Source: Chryseobacterium sp. JM1 (GTDB lineage Bacteria; Bacteroidota; Bacteroidia; Flavobacteriales; Weeksellaceae). From it: a stretch of 64,000 nt of DNA. The notes beneath the pieces were generated by a model. That model was not told the DNA's origin and did no database searches. It worked only from the letters and a program-made list of their open reading frames with translations. Made by a program: the position numbers and the translations under genes. The stretch covers positions 558,001-622,000 of the forward strand of contig NZ_JPRN01000003.1 of the NCBI RefSeq assembly GCF_000737715.1, given 5' to 3'. Shown here one piece after another: positions 55,091-63,992 of this stretch. The first letter of the stretch is position 1; the number at the start of each line of letters is the position of its first letter.

Positions 55091-56353
55091 TTACATTTGT
55101 TTGTACTCGATATTCATCTGTTTTTCCATTTCTCTGTAATGTCCGGAAGTTAGTTTTTCACGGATACCATCGAAAGCGGCTAATGTTTCGTTAATTTCTG
55201 AATCTGTGTGCGATGCAGTAGGGATTAGTCTTAGTAAGATCATTCCCTTAGGAATTACAGGATATACTACTACTGATGTGAAAACGCCGTAGTTCTCTCT
55301 AAGGTCTTTAGCAAGAAGGGTAGCTTCAATTGTAGTTCCTTCAATGAAAACCGGTGTTACACACGTGTTGGTGTTTCCAAGGTTGTATCCTCTCTCTTTC
55401 AGACCGTTTTGAAGTTTATATACATTCTCCCACAATTTCGCTTTGATTTCCGGACGTGTTCTTAAAAGCTCAAGTCTTTTTAAACCTCCCACTACCATTG
55501 GCATGGTAAGAGATTTAGCAAAAATCTGAGAACGAAGATTGTATTTTAAGAATCTGATAATCGTTTCATCTCCGGAAAGGAAAGCTCCGAAACCGGCCAT
55601 AGATTTAGCAAAAGTAGAGAAATAAACATCAATCTGATCCTGACATCCCTGCTCTTCACCTGCTCCCGCTCCGGTTTTACCCAAAGTTCCGAAACCATGT
55701 GCATCATCTACTAATAATCTGAAATTGAATTTAGATTTTAAGTCGCAGATTTCTTTAAGTTTCCCCTGCATTCCTCTCATTCCGAAAACGCCTTCAGTGA
55801 TCACTAAAATTCCTCCTCCGTTTTCTTCTGCTACTTTAGTGGCTCTGGCCAGGTTTTTCTCTAAACTTTCTATATCATTATGCTTGAACGTAAAGCTTTT
55901 CCCCATGTGAAGACGAACTCCATCTACGATACACGCGTGAGAATCGGCGTCATATACAATAACGTCATGTCTTGTCACCAATGCATCGATAGCTGAAACC
56001 ATTCCCTGGTAACCGAAATTCAATAAATAAGCAGCTTCTTTCTGAGTGAATTCTGCCAATTCTTTTTCCAATTGCTGATGTTGCTGAGTTTCTCCTGACA
56101 TTGCTCTTGCTCCCATCGGATAAAACATTCCGAATTCTGCGGCAGCTTTCGCATCAGCTTCTAAAACTTCCGGGTGGTTACAAAGTCCTAAATAATCGTT
56201 TGCACTCCAGAAAATTACATCCTTACCTTGAAATTTCATTCTTGGACCAATTGGACCTTCCAGTTTTGGGAAAACAAAATACCCTTCAGCATAATCTGCA
56301 AACTGTCCCAATGGACCTGGATTTTGTTTAATACGTTCAAAAATATCTAACAT
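55091..56353 (-). CDS. Alpha-oxoamine synthase, probable cysteate-C-fatty acyltransferase (or serine palmitoyltransferase)
   Basis: A 420-residue fold-type I PLP enzyme that joins an acyl-CoA/ACP to an amino acid with loss of CO2. PLP Lys250 in STFAKSMAGFGAFLSG; DDAHGFG at 216-222; SANDYLGLCNHP near 50-61, and ARAMSGETQQHQQLEKELA. The family holds KBL, BioF, serine palmitoyltransferase and the flavobacterial enzyme that condenses cysteate with a fatty acyl group to start sulfonolipid (capnine/sulfobacin) synthesis. The gene next to it is a cysteine-synthase homologue that could provide cysteate, so the sulfonolipid role is preferred. SPT cannot be ruled out from sequence alone. Confidence 0.75.
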   Translation of the reverse strand: MLDIFERIKQNPGPLGQFADYAEGYFVFPKLEGPIGPRMKFQGKDVIFWSANDYLGLCNHPEVLEADAKAAAEFGMFYPMGARAMSGETQQHQQLEKELAEFTQKEAAYLLNFGYQGMVSAIDALVTRHDVIVYDADSHACIVDGVRLHMGKSFTFKHNDIESLEKNLARATKVAEENGGGILVITEGVFGMRGMQGKLKEICDLKSKFNFRLLVDDAHGFGTLGKTGAGAGEEQGCQDQIDVYFSTFAKSMAGFGAFLSGDETIIRFLKYNLRSQIFAKSLTMPMVVGGLKRLELLRTRPEIKAKLWENVYKLQNGLKERGYNLGNTNTCVTPVFIEGTTIEATLLAKDLRENYGVFTSVVVYPVIPKGMILLRLIPTASHTDSEINETLAAFDGIREKLTSGHYREMEKQMNIEYKQM

Positions 56354-56378
56354 TTTGTATAGTAATTTTTAAGTGAAA

Positions 56379-56412
56379 AAGTCTTTCCTGTAAAACACAA
56401 AAGACTTTATTG
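56379..56412 (-). terminator. Weak hairpin between the two sulfonolipid genes
   Basis: On the minus strand AAAGTCTTT and AAAGACTTT form a 9-bp stem followed by TTTTCACTT. It may cut or lower transcription from the upstream gene into the oxoamine synthase gene. Confidence 0.45.
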
Positions 56413-56434
56413 GTATCGTGGTTTATATATATTT

Positions 56435-57472
56435 CTATTTGATGAATTCTGTTTTGAAAACTTCATCGTAGTTGTGTACGCAGTTATTAACAAAACCCTG
56501 TTCAGCCATCCATTTGTCGCTGTATACCTTCGTGATATACCTCGAACCGTGATCCGGGAATATCAGGACAATGATATCATCTTTGGTAAGTTCGTGAGAC
56601 TGTGCATACTGAATAAGGGCCTGTGTAACGGCTCCTGTAGTATATCCACCCATGATGGCTTCTTTAAGCGCTATTTCACGGGTTCTGTAAGCGGACATCT
56701 CGTCATTTACTCTTACAAACTCATCCACCTTGTCAAAAAGAAGGGCAGCAGGGATCAAGTTTTTTCCCATTCCTTCGATCTGATAAGGATGTACATCTTC
56801 TTTATGGATCTCTCCGGTTTCGTGGTAGCTTTTCAGGATAGACCCGTCAGCATCCACACCGATGATCTTGATACCGGGATTTTTCTCTTTTAGAAATTTC
56901 CCAGAACCGGACAATGTTCCACCCGTTCCAGTGCAGGCAAAAAGGTGTGTGATTTTACCCTCTGTCTGCTCCCAAATTTCAGGACCTGTAGTCTGGTAGT
57001 GTGCATCAATATTCAACTCATTAAAATATTGATTGATGTAAACTGAATTTGGTGTCTCTGAAGCTATTCTTTTAGCTACTTCATAGTATGATCTCGGATC
57101 GTCTGCCGCTACATTGGCGGGACAAATGTATACAGTAGCCCCTAATGCTTTTAAATAAGCAATTTTCTCAGGCTTCGTTTTGTCGCTTACCGCCAGAATA
57201 CATTTATATCCCTTGATAATACAGACCATCGCAATAGAAAAACCGGTATTTCCGGAAGTAGTTTCTACAACTACTGAATCTTCCTTTAATAAACCTTTTT
57301 GTTCAGCGTTTTCTATAATATGAAGTGCTATTCTATCTTTTGTGGAATGTCCAGGATTATATGATTCTAACTTGGCATAAACGGTTGCAGGAATATCTTT
57401 TGTAACAGTATTAAGCTTCACCATAGGAGTATGTCCTATTAGGCCAAGAATATTATCGTAAACATTACTCAT
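56435..57472 (-). CDS. Cysteine-synthase-family PLP enzyme, probable cysteate synthase
   Basis: A 345-residue fold-type II PLP enzyme. PLP Lys45 in YNPGHSTKDRIA; substrate loop TSGNTG at 72-77; CTGTGGTLSGSGKFLKEK as the PLP-phosphate loop. It is longer than CysK at the C-terminus (an extra 30 residues ending NNCVHNYDEVFKTEF). In flavobacteria and Alistipes an enzyme of this family next to the acyltransferase makes cysteate from O-phosphoserine and sulfite; placement upstream of the oxoamine synthase (81-nt gap) suggests the same here. Alternatives: cystathionine beta-synthase- or cysteine synthase-like activity. Confidence 0.75.
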   Translation of the reverse strand: MSNVYDNILGLIGHTPMVKLNTVTKDIPATVYAKLESYNPGHSTKDRIALHIIENAEQKGLLKEDSVVVETTSGNTGFSIAMVCIIKGYKCILAVSDKTKPEKIAYLKALGATVYICPANVAADDPRSYYEVAKRIASETPNSVYINQYFNELNIDAHYQTTGPEIWEQTEGKITHLFACTGTGGTLSGSGKFLKEKNPGIKIIGVDADGSILKSYHETGEIHKEDVHPYQIEGMGKNLIPAALLFDKVDEFVRVNDEMSAYRTREIALKEAIMGGYTTGAVTQALIQYAQSHELTKDDIIVLIFPDHGSRYITKVYSDKWMAEQGFVNNCVHNYDEVFKTEFIK

Positions 57473-57502
57473 TATTTGTTATTTTCAATAAAAATCTGAC
57501 CG

Positions 57503-57510
57503 CAAAAATA
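57503..57510 (-). promoter_or_regulatory. -7 promoter box (TATTTTTG) for the sulfonolipid pair
   Basis: An exact TAnnTTTG on the minus strand, 30 nt before the ATG at 57472. The gap 57473-57694 separates this unit from the divergent GT117 gene; for the latter only an imperfect box (TATTTTCG near 57670) is seen. Confidence 0.55.
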
Positions 57511-57694
57511 CAAAAAAATAAATAATTACTAAACTTTTGTTTGATTTCAAGCCAGCGATTCAGCAAAATTTATTTTCTGATTTGCAATCTTACGCGAAGT
57601 ACGATCACAAATACTACGCCAAATTTTTTAAATTTTGTTAAAAACACCATAGAATGCTATAAAAGCCTTATTTTCGCGTAATTGATTTAATACT

Positions 57695-60600
57695 ATGAAA
57701 AATTGGACTTTTAAGCAATGGAACACCGTTTTAGGATGGGTGATTTTTGTCATTGCATTTTTCACGTACTTGTCGACCATAGAACCCAATTTCAGTTTCT
57801 GGGACTGCGGCGAGTACATTTCCTCAGCTGTAAAACTTGAAGTAACGCACGCTCCCGGAGCGGCTTTATTCCAGATCGTGGGTGCCGTGGCAGCCATTTT
57901 TGCTTTAGGAAAAGGAGAAAACTATTCTATCGTCATCAATGCGATGTCTGCCTTGTTCAGTGCACTGACGATTTTATTCCTATTCTGGACGATTACACAT
58001 TTTGTAAGAAGACTTTTAAACAAGGATTTTGATGAAGTAACGAAGCATCAGGAAATTTCTATTCTTTTTGCAGGAGCGGTAGGCGCATTGTGCTTTACCT
58101 TCTCAGATACCTTCTGGTTTTCTGCAGTAGAAGGAGAAGTATATTCCATGGCTTCCATGTTTATCGCTTTGCTGGTTTGGCTGATTACGAAATGGGAAAA
58201 CGAGTACCTGGCGAAAGACAGCGAAAGATGGATCATCCTTATTTTCTTTGTATTAGGACTTTCTGTAGGGGTACACATGATGGGGATGCTTGCAGTACCG
58301 GCCGTATGTCTGGTTTATTATGCAAGAAATTACAAATTTACCTGGAAAAACTTTATCTGGGCTAATGCGATCACGCTGGGAATTTTGATTATTGTTTTTA
58401 AAATTATTTTCCCGCTGATCATGACGATGTTCGGAAGACTTGAAATATTCTTCGTAAACGGACTTGGACTTCCTTTCCACTCAGGAACAATTGTCGCATT
58501 TATTTTAATGACAGTAGCTTGTTTCTTCATCATTAAATATGCAAGAAAGGCTAAGAAAAATATTTATCAGACCGCTGCATTGTCAGTGGTGTATATGATC
58601 ATCGGTTTCTCATGCTGGATGGTCATTCCTATCAGAGCGAATGCGAACCCTCCGATGAACCTTAACGATCCGGATACGGCTATTGGTATGCTGGATTATT
58701 ACAACAGAGAGCAGTACGGTGACTGGCCAACCATTTACGGACAGAACTATACCGCTTTCCTTGATGCGAATGGAATTGAGAAAAATGAAGACGGAAGTTT
58801 CAAAACTCAGAAAACAGGTGAGATCTACGAAAAAGATGAGAAAACCGGAACGTACAGAAAAACCGGAGACCGTTTCAATTATGTTTTCAGCAAATCTCAG
58901 GTAAGCTTAATGCCTAGAATGTTCAATGAAGATAAGGATGTGATGGCGAACTACATTTCAATGTACGGAGCTCCTGATTTTACCTTCAATTATGCTAATG
59001 AAGATGTGGCAGACAATCCTCAGGCAAAGCAGATCTTTGATGAACTGAGAGGAAAATATGAAGATAAATCTATCACAGCGGCAGATTATCTGAAAGTGAA
59101 GCCTTATAATCTGATCAATGTTCAGAAGCCTTCACTGGCTCAGAATATGGACTATTTCATTACATTCCAGAACGGTTATTATTTCGTAAGATACCTGATG
59201 TGGAACTTCGTGGGAAGACAGAACGACCTTGAAGGAAACATGGAAAATACTAAAGGAAACTGGATCTCGGGAATTTCTTTTATAGATAATGCTTTATTAG
59301 GAAACCAGGATAAAATGCCTGCAAAATTCCAGAATGAAAGTACCGTGAAATTCTTCTTTTTACCTTTAATTTTAGGGTTGATCGGATTCTTCTTCCAGTT
59401 AAACAGGGACTTCGGAAGATTCTATGCACTTCTTTCCTTATTTGTCTTAACCAGTGTCGGAATTGTTTTCTATACAGGAGTAAAACCATTTGAACCAAGA
59501 GAAAGAGATTATGCGATGGTAGGCTCGTTCTACGCATTTGCCATTTGGATCGGAATGGGAGCCGGCGCTATTTTATGGTTTATCCAGTCCAAAGTAAAAT
59601 CTAATGGTGCGAACATTGCACTGGGTGTAGTTTTATTGGGTGTCCCTTTCATGATGGGCTTCCAGAACTATAATGTACATGACAGAAGCAACAGATATAC
59701 GGCTTATGATTATGCTTATTCCGTATTAAAATCGCTTCCGAAAAACGATATCTTATTTGTTTACGGAGATAATGATACCTATCCGGTATGGGCTATTCAG
59801 GAAACGGAAAGATTCAGAGATGATGTAAAAGTGGTGAATTTCACGCTTGCTTCTACACCATGGAACTTAGATCAGATCAAGAGAAAAACATATAATGCGG
59901 CAGGAATTCCAAGCCAGTTGACTCACGATGATTACAGAGATGGGGTGAATGACCAGATCTATATGATGAAGAAAGAGGACTGGGAAGGCGTTTTCTCTAT
60001 GTTAAAAGAACAAGGCGTTCCGGATACCCAATTCGCAGCCTTCAGAAAATATCTTACTCAGGATTCATTAACGCTGAAAGAGGCAGTTAATTTTATCAAG
60101 TTCAAGTCTCCTGAAAAAGACGAACTTTTAAAAATGTATTTCGGGGAAGAAAAGTTTGAGAAATACAATATTCTTCCGGTGAACAAATTCATTCTTCCTG
60201 TAAATAAGGAAAATGCATTAAAGGCAGGAATCATTAATCAGGCCGATCTTCCGAACGTAGTGAACCAGATCATGATTACTTATAAAGGAAACACACTTTA
60301 TAAAAACAACCTGATCATGCTGGATATGCTGGCGAATTTTGACTGGAAACGTCCAATCAACTTCTCATCAGGAGGAATTTACGATAACGAAAATATTTTC
60401 TATCTGAACGAATACCTTCAGTTTGACGGATTCAGCTACAGATTGGTTCCTATCCATACCGTTCAGAACGTAGACGGAGATATGGGAAGAGTAGATCCTA
60501 ATTCTTTATATAATGTAGTGAAAAACTTCAGATGGGGTAATTTCAAACATTTAAAGAGCCATTTTGATGAAACCGCTACATCCAATATCATGAGCTATAG

Positions 60601-61180
60601 AATGTCAGCAAGCAGAGCCGCTTCAGCACTTGCATTAAACGGTCAGAAGGCTAAAGCAGTAGAATTACTTGATCTTGCATCAAAAGAAATTCCTGCTGAA
60701 AAATTCAATGATCCGCGTTCACTGAGTGCTATGGTAACAGGATATATCATTGCAGGACAGGAGAAAAAAGGTCTTGAGCTGGCAGAAATCCTTAAAAAAG
60801 GAATTTTTGAAGAGTATGATTATTATCTAAGTCTTGCTCCGGCAGATCAGAACTTTGCAAGAAGACAGATGAGAACGAAACCTATGGAATATTCTCTTGT
60901 CGTTGCAGCCGTTACAGATGCCTATAAGAAGCTTGGACAGGATGATAAAGCCTACGCGTACCTTGTAAAATCCATAGAGCCGATTGATAAAAAGTTCAAT
61001 GCTTTCATCAAAGAGCTTCAGGTGATGGGGAAAGAAAAGGCAATGAAAGAGTCTGAAAATGTACAGAAGATCACGCCTTTCTACCAGTATCTGTTCGATG
61101 TGATGCAGCCTTTTGATTCTACGTATTCAAAAGAAAAAGAGGAGCAGATCACCACAGCGATTATCAAAGTAACACAATAA
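57695..61180 (+). CDS. DUF2723/GT117 membrane glycosyltransferase-like protein
   Basis: A 1161-residue membrane protein of the DUF2723 family (CAZy GT117). About 12 helices occupy the N-terminal half and another group near 545-680; a large periplasmic region follows, ending in helical repeats (KAVELLDLASKEIPAEKFND, EYDYYLSLAPADQNFARRQM). The family signature is FWDCGEY at 35-41 with THAPGAALFQI, comparable to the Asp/Glu loop of GT-C enzymes that use lipid-linked sugars. FEPRERDYAMVGSFYAFAIW and NDTYPVWAIQETERFRDDV are also conserved. Probable role: transfer of sugars to exported proteins or glycans; acceptor unknown. Confidence 0.85.
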   Translation: MKNWTFKQWNTVLGWVIFVIAFFTYLSTIEPNFSFWDCGEYISSAVKLEVTHAPGAALFQIVGAVAAIFALGKGENYSIVINAMSALFSALTILFLFWTITHFVRRLLNKDFDEVTKHQEISILFAGAVGALCFTFSDTFWFSAVEGEVYSMASMFIALLVWLITKWENEYLAKDSERWIILIFFVLGLSVGVHMMGMLAVPAVCLVYYARNYKFTWKNFIWANAITLGILIIVFKIIFPLIMTMFGRLEIFFVNGLGLPFHSGTIVAFILMTVACFFIIKYARKAKKNIYQTAALSVVYMIIGFSCWMVIPIRANANPPMNLNDPDTAIGMLDYYNREQYGDWPTIYGQNYTAFLDANGIEKNEDGSFKTQKTGEIYEKDEKTGTYRKTGDRFNYVFSKSQVSLMPRMFNEDKDVMANYISMYGAPDFTFNYANEDVADNPQAKQIFDELRGKYEDKSITAADYLKVKPYNLINVQKPSLAQNMDYFITFQNGYYFVRYLMWNFVGRQNDLEGNMENTKGNWISGISFIDNALLGNQDKMPAKFQNESTVKFFFLPLILGLIGFFFQLNRDFGRFYALLSLFVLTSVGIVFYTGVKPFEPRERDYAMVGSFYAFAIWIGMGAGAILWFIQSKVKSNGANIALGVVLLGVPFMMGFQNYNVHDRSNRYTAYDYAYSVLKSLPKNDILFVYGDNDTYPVWAIQETERFRDDVKVVNFTLASTPWNLDQIKRKTYNAAGIPSQLTHDDYRDGVNDQIYMMKKEDWEGVFSMLKEQGVPDTQFAAFRKYLTQDSLTLKEAVNFIKFKSPEKDELLKMYFGEEKFEKYNILPVNKFILPVNKENALKAGIINQADLPNVVNQIMITYKGNTLYKNNLIMLDMLANFDWKRPINFSSGGIYDNENIFYLNEYLQFDGFSYRLVPIHTVQNVDGDMGRVDPNSLYNVVKNFRWGNFKHLKSHFDETATSNIMSYRMSASRAASALALNGQKAKAVELLDLASKEIPAEKFNDPRSLSAMVTGYIIAGQEKKGLELAEILKKGIFEEYDYYLSLAPADQNFARRQMRTKPMEYSLVVAAVTDAYKKLGQDDKAYAYLVKSIEPIDKKFNAFIKELQVMGKEKAMKESENVQKITPFYQYLFDVMQPFDSTYSKEKEEQITTAIIKVTQ

Positions 61181-61190
61181 AATACTTAAC

Positions 61191-61220
61191 AAAAACGGAA
61201 CTTCGGTTCCGTTTTTTTGT
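61191..61220 (+). terminator. Rho-independent terminator with UUCG tetraloop
   Basis: Stem AAAACGGAAC / GTTCCGTTTT capped by a TTCG tetraloop and seven T. Confidence 0.92.
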
Positions 61221-61222
61221 TA

Positions 61223-61253
61223 TTGGGATTCCTGAATTTTAAGATTATATTTG
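61223..61253 (+). promoter_or_regulatory. Promoter (TTG-N20-TATATTTG) for the membrane glycosyltransferase-like gene
   Basis: TTG at 61223-61225, 20 nt, TATATTTG at 61246-61253. The -7 box contains the TTG of the longest frame (61251), so the ATG at 61272 is the start. Confidence 0.75.
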
Positions 61254-61271
61254 TCAAACCAAAAATGCGTG

Positions 61272-62759
61272 ATGGCAAAAAATACAATTAACAGGATCCC
61301 GATTTATGCCGTAATTTTTACGGTTGTTTTAAAACTTCTTTTTTTACTGACTCATTATATTCAGGAAGATGCATTCATCACCTGGAGAGTAGCCCAGAAT
61401 TTACTGGACTATGGAGTGATAGGCTTTAATGGCGAAACCAAAATTTCAGCTTCTACCACCCATCTGTATGTTTTTGTTTCCTATCTGTTCAATCTGATCT
61501 TCGGCAAAGAATATTTTATTGAACCTCTTTTAATTTTCAATTCTGTCCTTTTTACTATAGGCACTTTATTTCTTGCGAATCTTACCCTTAAAAACCCATG
61601 GCATAAAGCTATTTTTATATTTTTAATTGGAATATTACCGCCAGCCGTGAAGATCTCCATCCTCGGAATGGAATACGGAATTCTTTTCTTTCTGGAAATG
61701 GTGCTTCTGTATTACGGCTTCAGTAAAGGCAAAAGATGGGCACTTATTTTTCTGCCGGTTCTGATTATGTTTACAAGAATCGATACTGTGATTTTCCTGG
61801 GGATTGTATTCCTGGTGGATGTTTTCTGGAACAGAAAGGTGAAATGGAATTACGTTTTCGGTGGAATTCTGGGGCTTTTATTTGCCTTGTCCTTCAACTG
61901 GCTGTATTTCGGAGAGCTGGTGAACAATACGATTGTAGCCAAAAAACTATTATATGAGCACCATTTTACTTTTGAGCAAAATCTTAATTATTTCCTGGTA
62001 AGTTTTGGTAATTTCTGGGGAATGCTGAAGCTTCCCGGAAACTTCAATCCGGTTACAGTCATTGTATTGATTTTTGAACTGCTTTGCTTTATTTATCTTG
62101 TCAGACAAAGAGAAAAGAGAAATTATTTTTTATGGATAATTTTTATTTTCGGCTGGGCAAAACAGATTATTTTTCTTTCTCAAAAAAGCTTATTCGACTG
62201 GTATTACTGGGTGCCGCAGCTACTGCTTTTTGTTCCCGTTCTTATTTTTGTCCTGGAGCAGAAGGAGAGGAGAAATCTATGGTTGTCATTATTGGTGGTG
62301 TTTTATATCGTTCCGATGTTGGCTTTCCAGACGGTACATGCCATTGCAACAGGAAACGGGGAGTGGAATTACCGAAGAGGAATCGGACTGTTTCTGGATG
62401 CTTTTGAAAAAGACAAAAAACAGTGGATCCTTTTGGAGCCCGCAGGATATATTCCTTATTTTTCAGGATTAAAAACCATTGATGAAGTAGGATTGGTGGA
62501 TAAGCAAATCCAGATGGAAGTGAAAAAAGATAAGGCTCATTACTGGATTAATACCGTCAAAAACAGGAAACCCAAATATCTTCTTTCTTATAAAAATTTA
62601 TTTCAAGGGAGTGATGCTCTGTATTATCAGACACATTACAAACTGATGAAAGAATTCAGGATAAAAGACAACCTGAAAAGCGATAATCCCATTCTGGAAA
62701 AAATCTATCATCTTAAACCATCAGGAACAGATTATAATTTGTATATTAAAATTGATTGA
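61272..62759 (+). CDS. Polytopic membrane protein, GT-C glycosyltransferase-like
   Basis: A 495-residue protein with about 10-11 helices in the first 370 residues and a soluble C-terminal domain. The first loop has HYIQEDAFITWRVAQNLLDY, with an acidic pair (Glu-Asp) as in GT-C enzymes of the ArnT/PMT type, and KISASTTHLYVF follows. RIDTVIFLG and LSFNWLYFGELVNNTIVAKK are further conserved-looking segments. Likely transfers a sugar from a lipid carrier, but the assignment is by topology and motif only. It lies directly after the GT117 gene with its own promoter. Confidence 0.7.
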   Translation: MAKNTINRIPIYAVIFTVVLKLLFLLTHYIQEDAFITWRVAQNLLDYGVIGFNGETKISASTTHLYVFVSYLFNLIFGKEYFIEPLLIFNSVLFTIGTLFLANLTLKNPWHKAIFIFLIGILPPAVKISILGMEYGILFFLEMVLLYYGFSKGKRWALIFLPVLIMFTRIDTVIFLGIVFLVDVFWNRKVKWNYVFGGILGLLFALSFNWLYFGELVNNTIVAKKLLYEHHFTFEQNLNYFLVSFGNFWGMLKLPGNFNPVTVIVLIFELLCFIYLVRQREKRNYFLWIIFIFGWAKQIIFLSQKSLFDWYYWVPQLLLFVPVLIFVLEQKERRNLWLSLLVVFYIVPMLAFQTVHAIATGNGEWNYRRGIGLFLDAFEKDKKQWILLEPAGYIPYFSGLKTIDEVGLVDKQIQMEVKKDKAHYWINTVKNRKPKYLLSYKNLFQGSDALYYQTHYKLMKEFRIKDNLKSDNPILEKIYHLKPSGTDYNLYIKID

Positions 62760-62760
62760 A

Positions 62761-62857
62761 AATTAGAAGTTAGAAGTTAGAAATTAGATGTGAACATTCA
62801 ATATTCTATTGCCCTATAACCTGCAACCTAAACCCTCTCACCTAATCCCTAAAAAAA
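62761..62857. repeat. Family A repeat half-copy plus pyrimidine-rich spacer
   Basis: AGAAGTTAGAAGTTAGAAAT (62765-62790) matches the left arms at 22669 and 28189; the right arm is missing. A C-rich stretch of short units (CCTGCAACCTAAACCCTCT and CACCTAATCCCTAA) follows to the next ATG. Confidence 0.5.
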
Positions 62858-63385
62858 ATGAAATACTGTGCTTTTCTCCGCGGCGTGAACGTAAAAGGAA
62901 CCAATATGAAAATGGCTGATGTCTGCCAGGTTTTTAAAGAGGCCGGAATGCTGGACGTAGGTTCGGTATTGGCTTCCGGAAATATTGTGTTCTCTTCTGA
63001 TAAAAAAGCTGATGATTTAAAGAAAATTCTGGAAAAGGCGATGTCTGATCATTTTTCTTATGAAGCTTTTTTATTCATCAAGTCTCAGGAAGAAACAGAA
63101 ATATTCTGGAACAGTATTCCTTTTGAAAAAAATGATGATCTGCATATCTACGGATTTGTAGGAAATCCCGGAGTGGAAAGTGTTTTGATGGGAGCGTTTG
63201 AAGCTGCTTCCAAAACTGACAATGAAAAGGCTGAGATCGTTAATGACCTATTTTACTGGCAGGTTCCGAAGGGAAATACGCTGGATTCTTCTTTTGGAAA
63301 AGTCTTAGGCAAGAAAAGTCTTAAAGACCAGTTCACGAGCAGGAATATCAATACTTTTGAGAAGGTTTTAAAGAAAATGAGTTGA
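62858..63385 (+). CDS. DUF1697 family protein
   Basis: A 175-residue cytoplasmic protein matching DUF1697. The N-terminal MKYCAFLRGVNVKGTNMKMA (typical YxAFLRGINVGG), LASGNIVFSS, and the C-terminal FGKVLGKKSLKDQFTSRNIN, TFEKVLKKM (TxRNxxT-like) are the family marks. Function unknown; the fold is of the ferredoxin type. Last gene of the window. Confidence 0.85.
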   Translation: MKYCAFLRGVNVKGTNMKMADVCQVFKEAGMLDVGSVLASGNIVFSSDKKADDLKKILEKAMSDHFSYEAFLFIKSQEETEIFWNSIPFEKNDDLHIYGFVGNPGVESVLMGAFEAASKTDNEKAEIVNDLFYWQVPKGNTLDSSFGKVLGKKSLKDQFTSRNINTFEKVLKKMS

Positions 63386-63439
63386 TCAAAGTTTGAGTTC
63401 AAGTATCAGAGTATTTTTTTAATTGAGATTAATAATCTG

Positions 63440-63880
63440 TAAGATCTGCGTGAGATTATAATTTTAACCACAGATTTCATTGATGAACACAGATGATTGC
63501 GTGCATTTTTATTCTTTTGAATGGATGAATGTTTTTGAAGATTATAGTAGAGATCTGCGAAATCTGTGAAATCTGCGTGAGATTTTATTTTAACCACAGA
63601 TTTCACTGATGAACACAGATGATTGCGTGCATTTTTATTCTTTTGAATAGATGAATGTTTTTGAAGATTATAGTAGAGATCTGCGAAATCTGCGTGAGAT
63701 TTTATTTTAACCACGGATTACACAGATGAACACAGATGATTGCGTATATTTTTTTTTTGGATAGATGAATATTTTTGAAGAGTATATTAGCGATCTGCGA
63801 AATCTACGAAATCTGCAGGAGATTATATTTTAACCACGGATTGATGGACACGGATGATTGTGCATATTTTTTCTATCTTT
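63440..63880. repeat. Tandem repeat array, family E (about 117-126-bp unit, four copies)
   Basis: Units begin at AACCACAGATT or AACCACGGATT at 63466, 63592, 63709 and 63832, giving periods of 126, 117 and 123 bp. Each carries ACACAGATGATTGCG, GATGAATGTTTTTGAAGATT, and one to three 9-nt copies of AATCTGCGA; length differences are whole 9-nt units. The fourth copy is decayed. A minus-strand ORF across it is an artefact. Confidence 0.8.
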
Positions 63881-63912
63881 CTTTTGATATTTCTATGAAT
63901 GCTTTTATTTTC

Positions 63913-63992
63913 TCTAAAACTCTAAAACTCTAAAACTCTAAAACTCTAAAACTCTAAAACTCTAAAACTCTAAAACTCTAAAACTCTAAAAC
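63913..63992. repeat. Perfect octamer microsatellite (TCTAAAAC)10
   Basis: Ten exact head-to-tail copies of TCTAAAAC, followed by CCTTCCCC at the window edge. It lies 33 bp after the larger tandem array. Length-variable sites of this kind change by slippage. Confidence 0.9.

Noticed and set aside
63406..63714. 102-codon minus-strand ORF at the right end
   Set aside because: It only translates the tandem repeat array, giving an internally repeated peptide with no start signal.
63440..63992. Possible CRISPR array
   Set aside because: Units are long (117-126 bp), the intervening DNA is itself repeated, and no cas genes are present; the octamer has no spacers.
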